Positions 25,720 to 35,203 of a stretch of 64,000 bases of DNA are shown here, in pieces. The translations under genes were made by a program, and so were the position numbers. This DNA is from RI-106 sp964496875 (GTDB lineage: Bacteria > Cyanobacteriota > Vampirovibrionia > Obscuribacterales > Obscuribacteraceae). The notes under the pieces are model-generated. The model did not search any database and was not told the origin of the DNA. It saw only the letters and a list, made by a program, of their open reading frames with translations. The stretch is from positions 1 through 64,000 of the forward strand of contig CAZCBH010000014.1 of NCBI GenBank assembly GCA_964496875.1, written 5' to 3'. Position 1 is the first letter of the stretch. The number at the start of each line of letters is the position of its first letter.

Positions 25720-27348
25720 CTATTTGAATATCTTGAACTTATTCAAGTCGATCTTTACAGCCGGTGCCGGCGCCGGTCCTGCCTCTTTGAGCATCAGATC
25801 GAACTCTTGCAAAGCACCTTCATTTTCATGGCGGAAGCTGTGCACATCCACCTCGGTTTTATGATCTTCCGGACTTACCTTAAATAGTTCGTTGATTTTA
25901 GCCAGTCCGGGATTCTCTTTCACAGCTTCCGGATCAAATCCGCCCCGGGGTATCTTCATAAAGACCGCTTCGTCTTTCATGGCCTCGGCAATTGTCGGAT
26001 CGAGACTCTCCATATGGCAGGTCTGGTCATCACAGATGGTCGTCTCGGCATGGACCACCAGAGGCAGATTCTTCTCCCTGGCCAGGTTCATGACCCGGGT
26101 CGCTTCCTCTACACTATTGGCTTCGTGCACATTGCCCACAAGCGGCTTGGGGATCTCCCGACCTTCCAACAGCGCCTTTACTGCAGCCGCATCATTGCTG
26201 TCGGATAGGTCGACTCCCGCCTTCTTCATCATCTCAATCACCGCCCCACTGTCGGAAGAAGAAAGAGACTGATCAGGGGCGAACTTCATGTTATCGGGAA
26301 TATTTTTAGAGTCGTAACTGTTGAAGAAAGCGTTCTCGCTGCCGACTCCGTCTTTTGCCTGCATGGCGCTGCCCAGGGCATTGAAGGCGCCGGTCTCGAG
26401 CCCCTGGCTGCGAAGTCCTTTGGCTCTGTTGGCGTCTATATTGGATGCCACCGCCAGATTATTGTCGTTAAGATATTTGAAAGCTCTGGCTATGTTCTGA
26501 TCGGCGCCACCATTCATGGTGACATGGGTCAACAAAGGTAGACCGGCATCTCGGGCTTTGCTCACCGCCTGTTTGAAGTTGCTCTCGTTGAAGTCGGTCT
26601 GGACCTGCTTCTCTTCGGGCGGGCGGCTTTCTGTTTTATCGGCAGGCTTCTGCCCAGAGATCTTCTCGAATGCTCTATCCATGTGACTGCGTATGCTATC
26701 CTTGCCCCAGTTGGCCACGGTGGAATCCGCCACCGGGCTAGTGAGATTGGCGGGATCATAGACAGCCACGTTGGGTATTCTATCGGCGTCTCCAAGAAAC
26801 TCTCTCAGTGCCCTTGCTTCTTCCGAATTGCCCCTTGAAAGACTGGCGGCTTTGTCATAGTCCATCTTAAGCATGATAGCGCCGGTTTTCTCACCGCTCT
26901 CCATATCGGATGCGATCTGATTGAACTTCGCCGAAGCGTCAGGACAGTAACCGCACCAGGTAGCGCCTGTATAGACCGCGATAGGCAGATTATTCTCCTT
27001 CGCCAGCTTCAGGGCTTCACCGACTTCGCTCTCGTCGAATTTGGTCTTCTCTAATTTGAGGGGCTTATCTTCGACGGCGGCGACGGTAGCCTCCGGCGGC
27101 GGCGCCGCTTCGGCTGTTTCTTTTTTATATGGATCGGTCAATTCTATATTGCCGTCGGCACTATCTACCTGACTGTCCTGATTTGATTCACTCTCTTTAG
27201 AATTGCCGAAACCGGAGAAATCATAACCTTTTACAGTACTGGAGATGATGTCGGAAAAAAGCTTGTCTCTCGTTGCTTCGCTGTTGTCGCGCGAGTCATC
27301 GGCGGAAGGCTTTTCGACCTCCCGGATCTGGTCTCCGGTCTGGGGCAT
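25720..27348 (-). CDS. Protein with multiple thioredoxin-like domains
   Basis: 542 residues from the chosen start, without a signal peptide. After a charged, probably disordered region (1-105), three similar segments begin with a helix and the phrase (A/R)(D/E)xxLP(I/L): at about 112-200, 258-320 and 410-540. The first has a real redox motif W131-CGYC135. The second has no Cys. The third has C439 and C444 (CDDQTC), not CxxC. Start at 27348 is preferred over one at 27492 because GGAG lies upstream and the extra 48 residues look non-coding. Confidence 0.75.
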   Translation of the reverse strand: MPQTGDQIREVEKPSADDSRDNSEATRDKLFSDIISSTVKGYDFSGFGNSKESESNQDSQVDSADGNIELTDPYKKETAEAAPPPEATVAAVEDKPLKLEKTKFDESEVGEALKLAKENNLPIAVYTGATWCGYCPDASAKFNQIASDMESGEKTGAIMLKMDYDKAASLSRGNSEEARALREFLGDADRIPNVAVYDPANLTSPVADSTVANWGKDSIRSHMDRAFEKISGQKPADKTESRPPEEKQVQTDFNESNFKQAVSKARDAGLPLLTHVTMNGGADQNIARAFKYLNDNNLAVASNIDANRAKGLRSQGLETGAFNALGSAMQAKDGVGSENAFFNSYDSKNIPDNMKFAPDQSLSSSDSGAVIEMMKKAGVDLSDSNDAAAVKALLEGREIPKPLVGNVHEANSVEEATRVMNLAREKNLPLVVHAETTICDDQTCHMESLDPTIAEAMKDEAVFMKIPRGGFDPEAVKENPGLAKINELFKVSPEDHKTEVDVHSFRHENEGALQEFDLMLKEAGPAPAPAVKIDLNKFKIFK

Positions 27349-27500
27349 ATTCGGGAATCTCCAGGGTAAGGGGCTCCGGGCACAAGCCGGAGAGGACAAA
27401 AGAATAGAACTACAAGAAAAGTACTTGAAAACTGTGACCAAATTGTACCCGGAGCCTGATATCATCCCCAGGTAGCATTCTGAGAGGTTCATCCTTATAT

Positions 27501-29222
27501 ATGTCTATGTCCGTCCGCTTTCTACTGGTTTTGCTTGCGCTTATCTCTTTGTTTTGCGCCCAGCCGGTTCTAGCCTTGAAGAACAAGAAGAAAAAGGCTG
27601 ACACCGTTTTGCTCAACGCTTCGGTGCACACCATGGACGCCGCCCGTTCCGTCAAAGAAGCGCTTTGTCTGGAAGGGGGAAGAATCGTCTATGTCGGCTC
27701 TAACAATGGAGCAAGGCGCTTTATAGAGAACGCAACTAAAGTGCTCGATCTCGAAGGGGGCATGGTCCTGCCCGGCTTTCATGACTGTCATGTGCATCTT
27801 GTCGAAGGCGGTATGCATCTTAACGAATGCAACCTCGACGATCTGAAAAGCATAGACGAGGTTCTCGAAACAATAAAAAACTATCGTGACCGGAATCCCG
27901 ATAAAGTATGGATCAAAGGCTCTGGCTGGGGACTGCCTCTTTTTGAGGACGCCAACGCTAGAAAAGAGCTGCTCGACAAAATAGAGAGTGAAAAGCCGAT
28001 TTTTCTGGAATCGCAAGATTATCACTCTGCCTGGGTCAATTCAAAGGCTCTAGAGATAGCGGGCATATCGAAAGAGAGCGAGGACCCCGAAGGCGGTCAT
28101 ATAGAGAAGGACCCGAAAACCGGAGAACCCTCCGGCACCCTTCGTGAGTCGGCGATAGATCTGGTCCTGCGACATCTGCCGCCGCCTGCCGAGGAGGACT
28201 TTCGCGAAGGTCTTCTGCGCGGTCAGGCGCTTGCCGCCGCCTATGGTATCACCAGCATCCAGGACGCCTGTGTCGGTCCCGCCGTTCTTGAAGCCTATGA
28301 AAAAGGCGACGGAGACGGCATCCTCACGGTCAACGTAAACACCGCTATCAAAATCGATCCTTTAAAAGATGATGCCTCCCAGGTGGAAAAGTTAAAGATC
28401 CTGGCAAATAGATTTAGAGAAGGTCGTCTTAAAGTAAGCTCCGCCAAGATCTTCGCCGACGGAGTAATCGAGGCGAAGACGGCTAATTTGCTGTCACCCT
28501 ATTGCGACAAGAAGGGCGGCAACGGCAAACTGAATTTTGCTCCGGACAGACTCGCCACTCTGGTATCGAAACTGGAGAGTGCGGGCATTCAAGTGCACAT
28601 TCACTCCATCGGAGACGGCGCCACCCGGGCCAGTCTCGATGCTTTCGAAAAAAGCAGGCGGCAAGACCCGGAGAACCACCGATGCCGCAGCCATATCGCC
28701 CACCTGGAGCTGATAGACAGAGCGGATCTGCCTCGTTTCGCTTCGCTTTCCATAACGGCTACGATTCAGCCTTACTGGGCCCAGCAAGACGATTATATCC
28801 TGCGGCTCACCGAGCCGGTTCTGGGCAAAGAGAGGAGCGAAAACATCTATCCTTTTAAAAGCCTGAAGGACGAAGGGGCGCGTCTCGCTGGCGGCAGCGA
28901 CTGGCCGGTATCGAGCCTCAATCCCCTGGAGGCGATTCAGGTTGCCCTGACAAGAAAAGCGATAGACAGCAAAGCCGATGCCTGGCTACCGCATCAGAAG
29001 CTGATTTTGAAAGACTGCCTGGAGGCCTATACTATAAACGGCGCTTTCATCAACAATCGCGATAGCGAGACAGGCTCTCTTGAAGTCGGTAAATACGCCG
29101 ATATCATAATCCTGGACCGAGATCTGTATACGGTGCCTGCCGGGGAGATAGCCCGGGTCAAAGTGATGAAGACATTCTTCCGGGGCAAAGAGGTCTTCTC
29201 CCGCGAAGATCTTTTGAAATGA
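27501..29222 (+). CDS. Exported amidohydrolase (YtcJ-like)
   Basis: 573 residues with a signal peptide (cut near residue 26). It belongs to the amidohydrolase-3 group: metal HxH at H97 and H99 (DCHVHL), a probable carboxylated-Lys region (SSAKIFADGVIE), HIHSIGDGA, HRCRSHIAHLEL, and AGGSDWPVSSLNP with the final Asp ligand. Members hydrolyse C-N bonds of cyclic or amide substrates; the substrate is unknown. Two ATGs (27501 and 27507) are possible. Divergent from the thioredoxin-like gene with about 150 bases between. Confidence 0.88.
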   Translation: MSMSVRFLLVLLALISLFCAQPVLALKNKKKKADTVLLNASVHTMDAARSVKEALCLEGGRIVYVGSNNGARRFIENATKVLDLEGGMVLPGFHDCHVHLVEGGMHLNECNLDDLKSIDEVLETIKNYRDRNPDKVWIKGSGWGLPLFEDANARKELLDKIESEKPIFLESQDYHSAWVNSKALEIAGISKESEDPEGGHIEKDPKTGEPSGTLRESAIDLVLRHLPPPAEEDFREGLLRGQALAAAYGITSIQDACVGPAVLEAYEKGDGDGILTVNVNTAIKIDPLKDDASQVEKLKILANRFREGRLKVSSAKIFADGVIEAKTANLLSPYCDKKGGNGKLNFAPDRLATLVSKLESAGIQVHIHSIGDGATRASLDAFEKSRRQDPENHRCRSHIAHLELIDRADLPRFASLSITATIQPYWAQQDDYILRLTEPVLGKERSENIYPFKSLKDEGARLAGGSDWPVSSLNPLEAIQVALTRKAIDSKADAWLPHQKLILKDCLEAYTINGAFINNRDSETGSLEVGKYADIIILDRDLYTVPAGEIARVKVMKTFFRGKEVFSREDLLK

Positions 29223-29234
29223 CCGCTAAAATAG

Positions 29235-29609
29235 TCAGGGAGTGTGATGAATCTGGCGATTATACTCGTCAGCGCCCAGCAAATGGAGCGAGACATAATC
29301 TTCTTCGCCTGCCACCCAGCCGTCATGGGCAGTTGAAGGGATATAGAAGCAAGACCCCGGTCCCAGCTCATAGCCGGTGCCGTCTTCCATGAGGATAGCC
29401 ATGCGTCCGGCAAGCACGATGCCAAGATGTTCGACGGTACAGAACTTTCGGACTCCGACCCCGACATGGTCGGACCACTTCCAGCCCGGTTCATAAGTGG
29501 CTCTGCCGATGGTCATATTGGGCATATAGACAAGCTCGAAGCGCCCTTTTTCAAAGTGCTTGACTTCATCCGGATCATCAAAGAGCTTGACCAGAACTTC
29601 ATGATTCAT
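29235..29609 (-). CDS. Single-domain cupin protein
   Basis: 124 residues, small beta-barrel of the cupin family: GRATYEPGWKWSDHVGV, then a VEHLGIVLAGRM stretch with the conserved Gly, and GPGSCFYIPSTAHDGWV. His residues at these positions could bind a metal. The role is not predictable. It converges on the amidohydrolase gene. Confidence 0.82.
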   Translation of the reverse strand: MNHEVLVKLFDDPDEVKHFEKGRFELVYMPNMTIGRATYEPGWKWSDHVGVGVRKFCTVEHLGIVLAGRMAILMEDGTGYELGPGSCFYIPSTAHDGWVAGEEDYVSLHLLGADEYNRQIHHTP

Positions 29610-29672
29610 CTATCGCGACCTTCTACCACCAGCAAGGAAAACCTTGGAAATCTTACCAGATTGAAATAAGGC

Positions 29673-31772
29673 TCAAGACGAGATCACGCCCACTTTCTCC
29701 CGTCTGCCCGTCCGCAGGCGGTGATGAGCGCCTTTGATGATCTCCTCCAGTTCGACTCCATCCTGAAAAGAGTCGGCGATGCCGGCGCTGAAAGTGGCGG
29801 CGAATTTATGGGAGCTTCCGGAGAATTTCAATCTGGTGAAATCACTGAGCAGTCTTGCCACCGCACCAGCCAGGGTGGCCGAGTCGGCTCCGGGAGCGGC
29901 AAGGGCAAAGCCCGAACTGCTCCAGCGGCAGCGCAGAGTCTCGGCAGTGAATCGCGCGTGAATCATCAAAGAGAGAGCCCGGGCAACAGACTGGGCTCCG
30001 TGGTGACCCTGGACGATGGTCAACTCGTCGAAATCGTCAATTTCTATCAGCGCTATAGCCAGAGGGCGCCCCTCTTTCTGGTGGGCAAGCAACAAGTCGG
30101 CGGCTTCTGCCATATAGGCTTCGCCCCGCAACATGCCGGATTCCGGATCCCGTGCCCGCTCCTTTCGCCTGCGGCTGGCCATGGCGAGCTGAGCCGCCAC
30201 TCTCGCCTGCAACTCTTCTGCCAGGACCGGCTTGGTGAGAAAGTCGTTGGCGCCTACCGCAAAAGCGGCAGAGCGAGCTGCCTGGCCGGTTTTGGAGGTA
30301 AGGAAGAGAACCGGTACGTCGGACCATTTCTTATCTGCCCGAATCTGTCGACAGACTTCGTAGCCGGTTACAACCGGCATCATCAAATCGAGCAGCACCA
30401 GATCCGGTTGTATTTTCTCCATGGTTTCCACAACCAGGGTAGGGTTGGTTTCATAGCTGGCATCCATTCTCTGGTCGTTGAGAATCCCGCAGACGAACTT
30501 GCAGAGAACCTCGTCGTCGTCGACCACGAGAATTCTGGGCTGACCGGGTATTCTCACCTCTAGAAGCCGTTTGATAGCTTCTCTCAAGCTCTCTCCGCTT
30601 ACCGGCTGGATGATTTTTTCTGAAGCGCCAAGATAAAGGAGATCGGAGGCTGACAGAGATTGGTTATTCAGACAGATACAGCCGATGGGAATCGACTCGT
30701 TGCCCGTTATGGAACGAAGTTTCTCGGCGTCTCTAAAGGCGCCTGCGGTATCGGGGGCGGTATCAATGATAACCGCATCCAATCTGTTTTCTGCGGCATA
30801 TCGCATGAAGGCGGCGGCGTTATCCGTCCCCTGTACATGGGCGAATTCCTTTGTCTCGTCTTCCTGGGCCGCTTCTATTATGTTCTGGTTGGAGCTGAGA
30901 ATGAGAACGCGATTTCTTACAGTAGAGGGCTTGACCAGCTTCGCCTCTTTCATCGCGTCCTTTATAAGCTCGCTGCCTTTAGCCGCAGCCCTGATAATCT
31001 CCGACCAGTAGATTTCCTGATCGGTCGAATCCCAGGGATCTAGAGAAAGAAGAAAATCTTCCATCTGACCGGCTAACTTGCCGATCTCCTCTAGACCCAG
31101 TGAGCCCGCTGTCCCTCTAATAGAATGGGTTATGCGAATCGCTTCGGCCAGTGCCGCTTCGTCGCCTGCATTGTGATTGCGCTGTTCTATTTTTGCAGTC
31201 AGGACCTTCCAGTCGTTATCAAGCTGGATAAAATATTCTTGACGGGCACTTTGAAGCGCCTGGGCAACTTTTACTTTTTTGTCGAGCTGACTGATCTGCT
31301 CGCGCATAGAAGCATCGGCCTGCAAATCGGCATCATCGGCAGTGTAAACCTCGTCGACTCCGGCGATGCCTTCACTGGAAAAATCTCTGACATAGCTTGG
31401 CAGAAGAGACTCAATCTGCTGAAGGAAAGCAGATGGAATAATAGGCTTCTGAACAATCATCGCCACTTGAAGAATATTTCTCAACCAGGAAAAGGTCTTG
31501 GCGTCACAGGGAATCGCGGAGCAAAATACCACCGGCACATTGGCACCGGCTTCGCGCAATTTCGTTATCCAGCTCATACCATCCATCTGAGGCAGACGAT
31601 AATCTACTATGGCAAGCACAGTATCTTTCTTGGAGAAAAGAGAAAAGGCTTCATCCGGAGAGCTGGCTTCGACAACCTTGAAACCATGCGGTCTCAAGAG
31701 ATTAACAAGAAGGGATCGGAAGCCGGCATCATCATCCAGAACCAAAATAGATCCGCGTGCATTTTTATTCAT
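29673..31772 (-). CDS. Multi-domain response regulator: REC-Hpt-REC-like-REC-degenerate GGDEF
   Basis: 699 residues. Domain 1 is a receiver (DDD at 13-15, phospho-site D57). Residues 195-275 form an Hpt domain with H216 (ITHSIRGTAGSLG). Residues 287-402 look like a receiver that lost its acidic pocket. Residues 412-530 are a full receiver (VVDDDE, D462). The C-terminus resembles GGDEF but has RWSSSGFAL where the active GGDEF site should be, so it should not make c-di-GMP. It follows the sensor kinase gene, so it is probably the output hub of that phosphorelay. Confidence 0.85.
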   Translation of the reverse strand: MNKNARGSILVLDDDAGFRSLLVNLLRPHGFKVVEASSPDEAFSLFSKKDTVLAIVDYRLPQMDGMSWITKLREAGANVPVVFCSAIPCDAKTFSWLRNILQVAMIVQKPIIPSAFLQQIESLLPSYVRDFSSEGIAGVDEVYTADDADLQADASMREQISQLDKKVKVAQALQSARQEYFIQLDNDWKVLTAKIEQRNHNAGDEAALAEAIRITHSIRGTAGSLGLEEIGKLAGQMEDFLLSLDPWDSTDQEIYWSEIIRAAAKGSELIKDAMKEAKLVKPSTVRNRVLILSSNQNIIEAAQEDETKEFAHVQGTDNAAAFMRYAAENRLDAVIIDTAPDTAGAFRDAEKLRSITGNESIPIGCICLNNQSLSASDLLYLGASEKIIQPVSGESLREAIKRLLEVRIPGQPRILVVDDDEVLCKFVCGILNDQRMDASYETNPTLVVETMEKIQPDLVLLDLMMPVVTGYEVCRQIRADKKWSDVPVLFLTSKTGQAARSAAFAVGANDFLTKPVLAEELQARVAAQLAMASRRRKERARDPESGMLRGEAYMAEAADLLLAHQKEGRPLAIALIEIDDFDELTIVQGHHGAQSVARALSLMIHARFTAETLRCRWSSSGFALAAPGADSATLAGAVARLLSDFTRLKFSGSSHKFAATFSAGIADSFQDGVELEEIIKGAHHRLRTGRREKVGVISS

Positions 31773-31825
31773 TGGCGCCCTCCTCCTGCTTCTATAAACA
31801 ATTGACCAGCCACATACCCTGCCAC

Positions 31826-34099
31826 TCAGTCGCCATCGGTCGACTGACCATCAATATTTTCGCGAGCGATCTCGAACCAGAAAGTGGAGCCTGCTCCCGG
31901 CGCACTGGCAAGCCCTATCTCACCCTCGTGTTGGTCTACAAGAGCCTTACAGATCGCAAGACCGAGACCGGTACCACCTTTGGGTCTGCTGTCGGTAGAG
32001 TTGACCTGTTGAAACTTTTTGAAGAGCTTCTTTTGATCCTGTTCGCTTATCCCAGGACCCTGATCGCTTACCTCTATTCGCACTCGATTCGGCATCAAAG
32101 AAGAAGATACTTTGACAACACCCTCCTCCGGAGAGAACTTGACGGCGTTGGATATCAAATTGGTCAGCACCTGCGCAATTCTATCTCTATCGGCCAGAAT
32201 AGGCTCACTGACGAGATCGGAAGCTTCAATCCTTACTTTATGCTCGGCAGCATAAGCAGAGAGCGCCTCTATCGCCTCTGCCACTATAACGCTCGGTACC
32301 ACAGGCTTTCTTTCTAGCTCGAGCTTGCCTGCTTCTATCTTTCTGATGTCGAGGATGTCGTTAATCAGTCGCACCAGACGATCACATTCCTGTCGTCCCA
32401 TAGTGACAAGACGCTTGCCCCGGTCAGAGAGCTCTCCCCCTTTGCCGCCTTCCAACAAACCCAGGGAGCCTTTTATAGAAGTGAGCGGAGTGCGGAGTTC
32501 ATGAGAAACCATAGAATAGAACTCACTGACTCTCTGCTCAGCTTGTATTCTTGCCGTAACATCATCGACCACCACTACTCCGCCGATGATACCGCCCTCC
32601 AGATCATAAACCGGTCGAGCATTGACATTGATCAAAACGTCATCTTCGTCACCTTTAATCAGATAGACTTTGTTGGAGACAGACTTACCGGACATAGCTG
32701 CCACCATAGGCAGTTTCTCCATCGGGATCTGTTTTTTGCCGTCTTCAGAACGAATGCGCTCGTACCACTCTTCCGGAGACCGGTTACGGCTACCCGGACC
32801 CAAAATGCGCTCGGCAGCTTTGTTGAAAATTCGCATCCTTCGATCCATATCTACAAAAATCACCCCGGAGCCCATGTTGTCGAGGACAGAGTCGAGCACG
32901 CCTTTGGCTTTCGCCTCCTCCGCAAGAGAAAGCTGCAAACGCTCCTCGATCTCCCGCCTCGCAACAAGCTGTCCTATCTCGGAGCCTATCACCGAGAAAG
33001 CTTCCATGACATCGTTGTCCGGGCGTTCTACCTTGCGGCTCAAAAATTCGAAGACCCCGACGAAAGTGTCACCGAACCTTACAGGGAAAGCAAAAGAGGC
33101 ATGCAGACCGTCGTACCTCGCCTGGTCAGCGATCTGGGCCGATCTGTCCCGGGAGATATCCTCCACCCATTCCGACTGACCATGCTTCCAGACTCTACCG
33201 CACAGCCCCTGCTCCGGCGCGATCTTCATAGAGGTCAGAAGGCACTTCAGTTCAGGAAAAGGCTCGACAGAATAAAACTCTCCCAGGGTTAGATATTCGC
33301 CGCCCTCTTCAGCTCGCCAGAAAACCCCGACAGGCCAGTTATAGATATCACAAATGTCTGCGAGTATGCCCTTGAGCGAATCAGACAATCCTTGTGTGGT
33401 CACCATAATTGATGAGATCTCAAAGAGAGTCAACTGGGCTAGCTGGGTCTGCCTGCGAACCGCAGCCACCTTGTTGATAAAATGCAATCCGGCGAAAAAT
33501 GCCGCCAGGGAAATTCCGGAGAGAATATAGAGCCGATTGAGTGCCTCGGTGGCAGCCGCTTCTAGTTTACTCGATTGAATCCGAAGAGTCCGGTTCGCCT
33601 CCTTTTTAAGCGCTTGTAATTCTTGGATGAAAGCCAGCATCTCATGCTGCCCCTGATCTATAAGTACCAGATTACGAGCTTCCTCATAGCGCCCCCGTCT
33701 GCGCAAATCGATGGTGAGATCGAGCTCTGAGAATTTGTCCGTCATATGCTTACGCATGCTCCGCAGCCGCTTCTCTTGATTCTGCTTACCTGTCACAAGC
33801 GATAGAACAGAGTCGTAGAGCTTGAAAACAGCGGTCTTGCTTTCGTCATATGGACCTAGATAACGCCTCTTTCCGGTGATCAAATAGCCCCTCTGGAGAG
33901 ACTCCAGCATGTACATAGAAGACTCAAGCCTGGTTAGCAGGGTGATTAAATGCTGAGTTTTGATCACAGCCTTTCGGTGTTCCGCCAGTTCCCTGGCCTG
34001 CATGTAAGAAGCGGTGATCGCCACCAGAAGAATGACCGCCACCACCGAAGCGGCAAGCATCAGCAAAATCCGGGAACTGTTATCCTTTAGTCTTTTCAT
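31826..34099 (-). CDS. Sensor histidine kinase: CHASE3-like, GAF, PAS, HisKA, HATPase
   Basis: 757 residues. A membrane helix (12-30), a CHASE3-like periplasmic helical region (about 30-185), a second helix (190-210), GAF (about 220-385), PAS (about 405-520), HisKA with the phospho-His in SMVSHELRTPLTS, and HATPase_c (DQGPGISEQDQ, GGTGLGLAIC). It has all features of an active kinase. It starts inside the preceding regulator gene (20-base overlap), and the large REC/Hpt protein follows after about 50 bases, making a three-gene signalling operon. Confidence 0.92.
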   Translation of the reverse strand: MKRLKDNSSRILLMLAASVVAVILLVAITASYMQARELAEHRKAVIKTQHLITLLTRLESSMYMLESLQRGYLITGKRRYLGPYDESKTAVFKLYDSVLSLVTGKQNQEKRLRSMRKHMTDKFSELDLTIDLRRRGRYEEARNLVLIDQGQHEMLAFIQELQALKKEANRTLRIQSSKLEAAATEALNRLYILSGISLAAFFAGLHFINKVAAVRRQTQLAQLTLFEISSIMVTTQGLSDSLKGILADICDIYNWPVGVFWRAEEGGEYLTLGEFYSVEPFPELKCLLTSMKIAPEQGLCGRVWKHGQSEWVEDISRDRSAQIADQARYDGLHASFAFPVRFGDTFVGVFEFLSRKVERPDNDVMEAFSVIGSEIGQLVARREIEERLQLSLAEEAKAKGVLDSVLDNMGSGVIFVDMDRRMRIFNKAAERILGPGSRNRSPEEWYERIRSEDGKKQIPMEKLPMVAAMSGKSVSNKVYLIKGDEDDVLINVNARPVYDLEGGIIGGVVVVDDVTARIQAEQRVSEFYSMVSHELRTPLTSIKGSLGLLEGGKGGELSDRGKRLVTMGRQECDRLVRLINDILDIRKIEAGKLELERKPVVPSVIVAEAIEALSAYAAEHKVRIEASDLVSEPILADRDRIAQVLTNLISNAVKFSPEEGVVKVSSSLMPNRVRIEVSDQGPGISEQDQKKLFKKFQQVNSTDSRPKGGTGLGLAICKALVDQHEGEIGLASAPGAGSTFWFEIARENIDGQSTDGD

Positions 34100-34469
34100 C
34101 CAGGGAACTCTGAAGCATCGCTTCGATCTCGTCGCTGAGGCTCATCGGGTCGAAAGGCTTACTCAAAACCCCGAGCACATCAAGCCCGTCATACTCACTC
34201 ATATCCTGGGTCTGGACCCGGGCGGTAAGAAAGATCACAGGTAAGCCTTTTGTAGATTCATCCAGCCTGAGCTCTTTGAGGGTGGCGATTCCGTCTTTTT
34301 CCGGCATCATCCGGTCAAGAAGAATGAGGTCGGGCTTCAATTCTCTGGCCATCTCCAGTCCCTGGGAGCCGGATGAAGCGAGATAGACTTTGAATCTATC
34401 TTCGAGCGCTATCTCGAGCACCTCTCGGATACTCTTCTCATCATCAATCACCAGAACAGATTCAGCCAT
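34080..34469 (-). CDS. Single-domain response regulator (CheY-like)
   Basis: 129 residues, one receiver domain: VIDDEKS at 8-14, phospho-acceptor D52 (LLDRMMP), Thr/Lys positions (FLTARV, LSKPFDP). With no output domain it should act through protein contacts or pass phosphate to the Hpt domain of the third operon gene. First gene of the operon. Confidence 0.92.
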   Translation of the reverse strand: MAESVLVIDDEKSIREVLEIALEDRFKVYLASSGSQGLEMARELKPDLILLDRMMPEKDGIATLKELRLDESTKGLPVIFLTARVQTQDMSEYDGLDVLGVLSKPFDPMSLSDEIEAMLQSSLDEKTKG

Positions 34470-34583
34470 GTACTCTGACCTTAATGCTTGAAAACTCTGC
34501 TTCCCCGGAAGAAGCCAGAGACGAAACTATAGCGCTCTATTAGATCTAGGAGCTATTATTTAAGGCAAAAAGAATTAATTCAC

Positions 34584-34597
34584 CCCCTTGTCAGGGG
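34584..34597 (-). terminator. Possible weak terminator after the DJ-1 gene
   Basis: CCCCT/AGGGG stem with a four-base loop just after the stop codon on the minus strand; the T-run (TTCTTTTT) comes only about 10 bases later. It may separate the DJ-1 gene from the signalling operon. Confidence 0.3.
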
Positions 34598-34598
34598 A

Positions 34599-35186
34599 TT
34601 AAATAGATATTTCAGTGCCCAACATAGAGAGAAACTCCCGCATCCATAGAGGATGCGCCGGCCAGGCTACGGCGCTGACCAGATTGCCTTCTCGATGAAC
34701 AAAGGCAGGGTCGTTTTTTGGATCGGCAAAACGAGAGCCGGCTGCCTCGACCTCCGGTCTGAGCGCGAAATAGGCGGTACATTCCCGGTCTTTCAAGACA
34801 CCGGCGGCAGTGAGAATCTGCGGACCATGGCAGACTGCCGCCACCGGTTTGTTCTCTTCGAAAAAATGTCTGACCAATTCAAGAACAGCCTCATTCAATC
34901 TCAGATATTCCGGAGCCCGTCCACCGGGAATAACGAGGGCATCGAAATCGGCGGGCACGATCCGGTCGAAATCATGGGTGATCACAAAATCATGCCCTCG
35001 TTTTTCAGAATAGGTCTGATCCCCTTCGAAATCATGCACGGCGGTCTTGACCTTGTCTCCCTGCCCTTTGCCCGGACAGACCGTCGCCACCTCGTGACCG
35101 GCCATCAAAAGAATCTGAAAGGGCACCATGGCCTCGTAGTCTTCTACAAAGTCTCCTACTAACATAAGCACGTTTTTCTTAGCCAT
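34599..35186 (-). CDS. DJ-1/PfpI family protein
   Basis: 195 residues. It has the nucleophile elbow AAVCHGPQIL with C119 and H120, and an upstream acid E15 (FVEDYE), as in PfpI/DJ-1 class I glutamine amidotransferase-like proteins. Family roles include deglycase, peptidase or redox sensing. GGAGG lies seven bases before ATG. It follows the Cys/Met PLP enzyme by 17 bases, so the two are probably co-transcribed. Confidence 0.88.
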   Translation of the reverse strand: MAKKNVLMLVGDFVEDYEAMVPFQILLMAGHEVATVCPGKGQGDKVKTAVHDFEGDQTYSEKRGHDFVITHDFDRIVPADFDALVIPGGRAPEYLRLNEAVLELVRHFFEENKPVAAVCHGPQILTAAGVLKDRECTAYFALRPEVEAAGSRFADPKNDPAFVHREGNLVSAVAWPAHPLWMREFLSMLGTEISI

Positions 35187-35203
35187 GATAAGCCTCCACT
35201 CTC

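Noticed and set aside
27349..27492. N-terminal extension of the thioredoxin-like protein from ATG 27492
   Set aside because: The extra residues show no coding character, and a better ribosome site lies before 27348.
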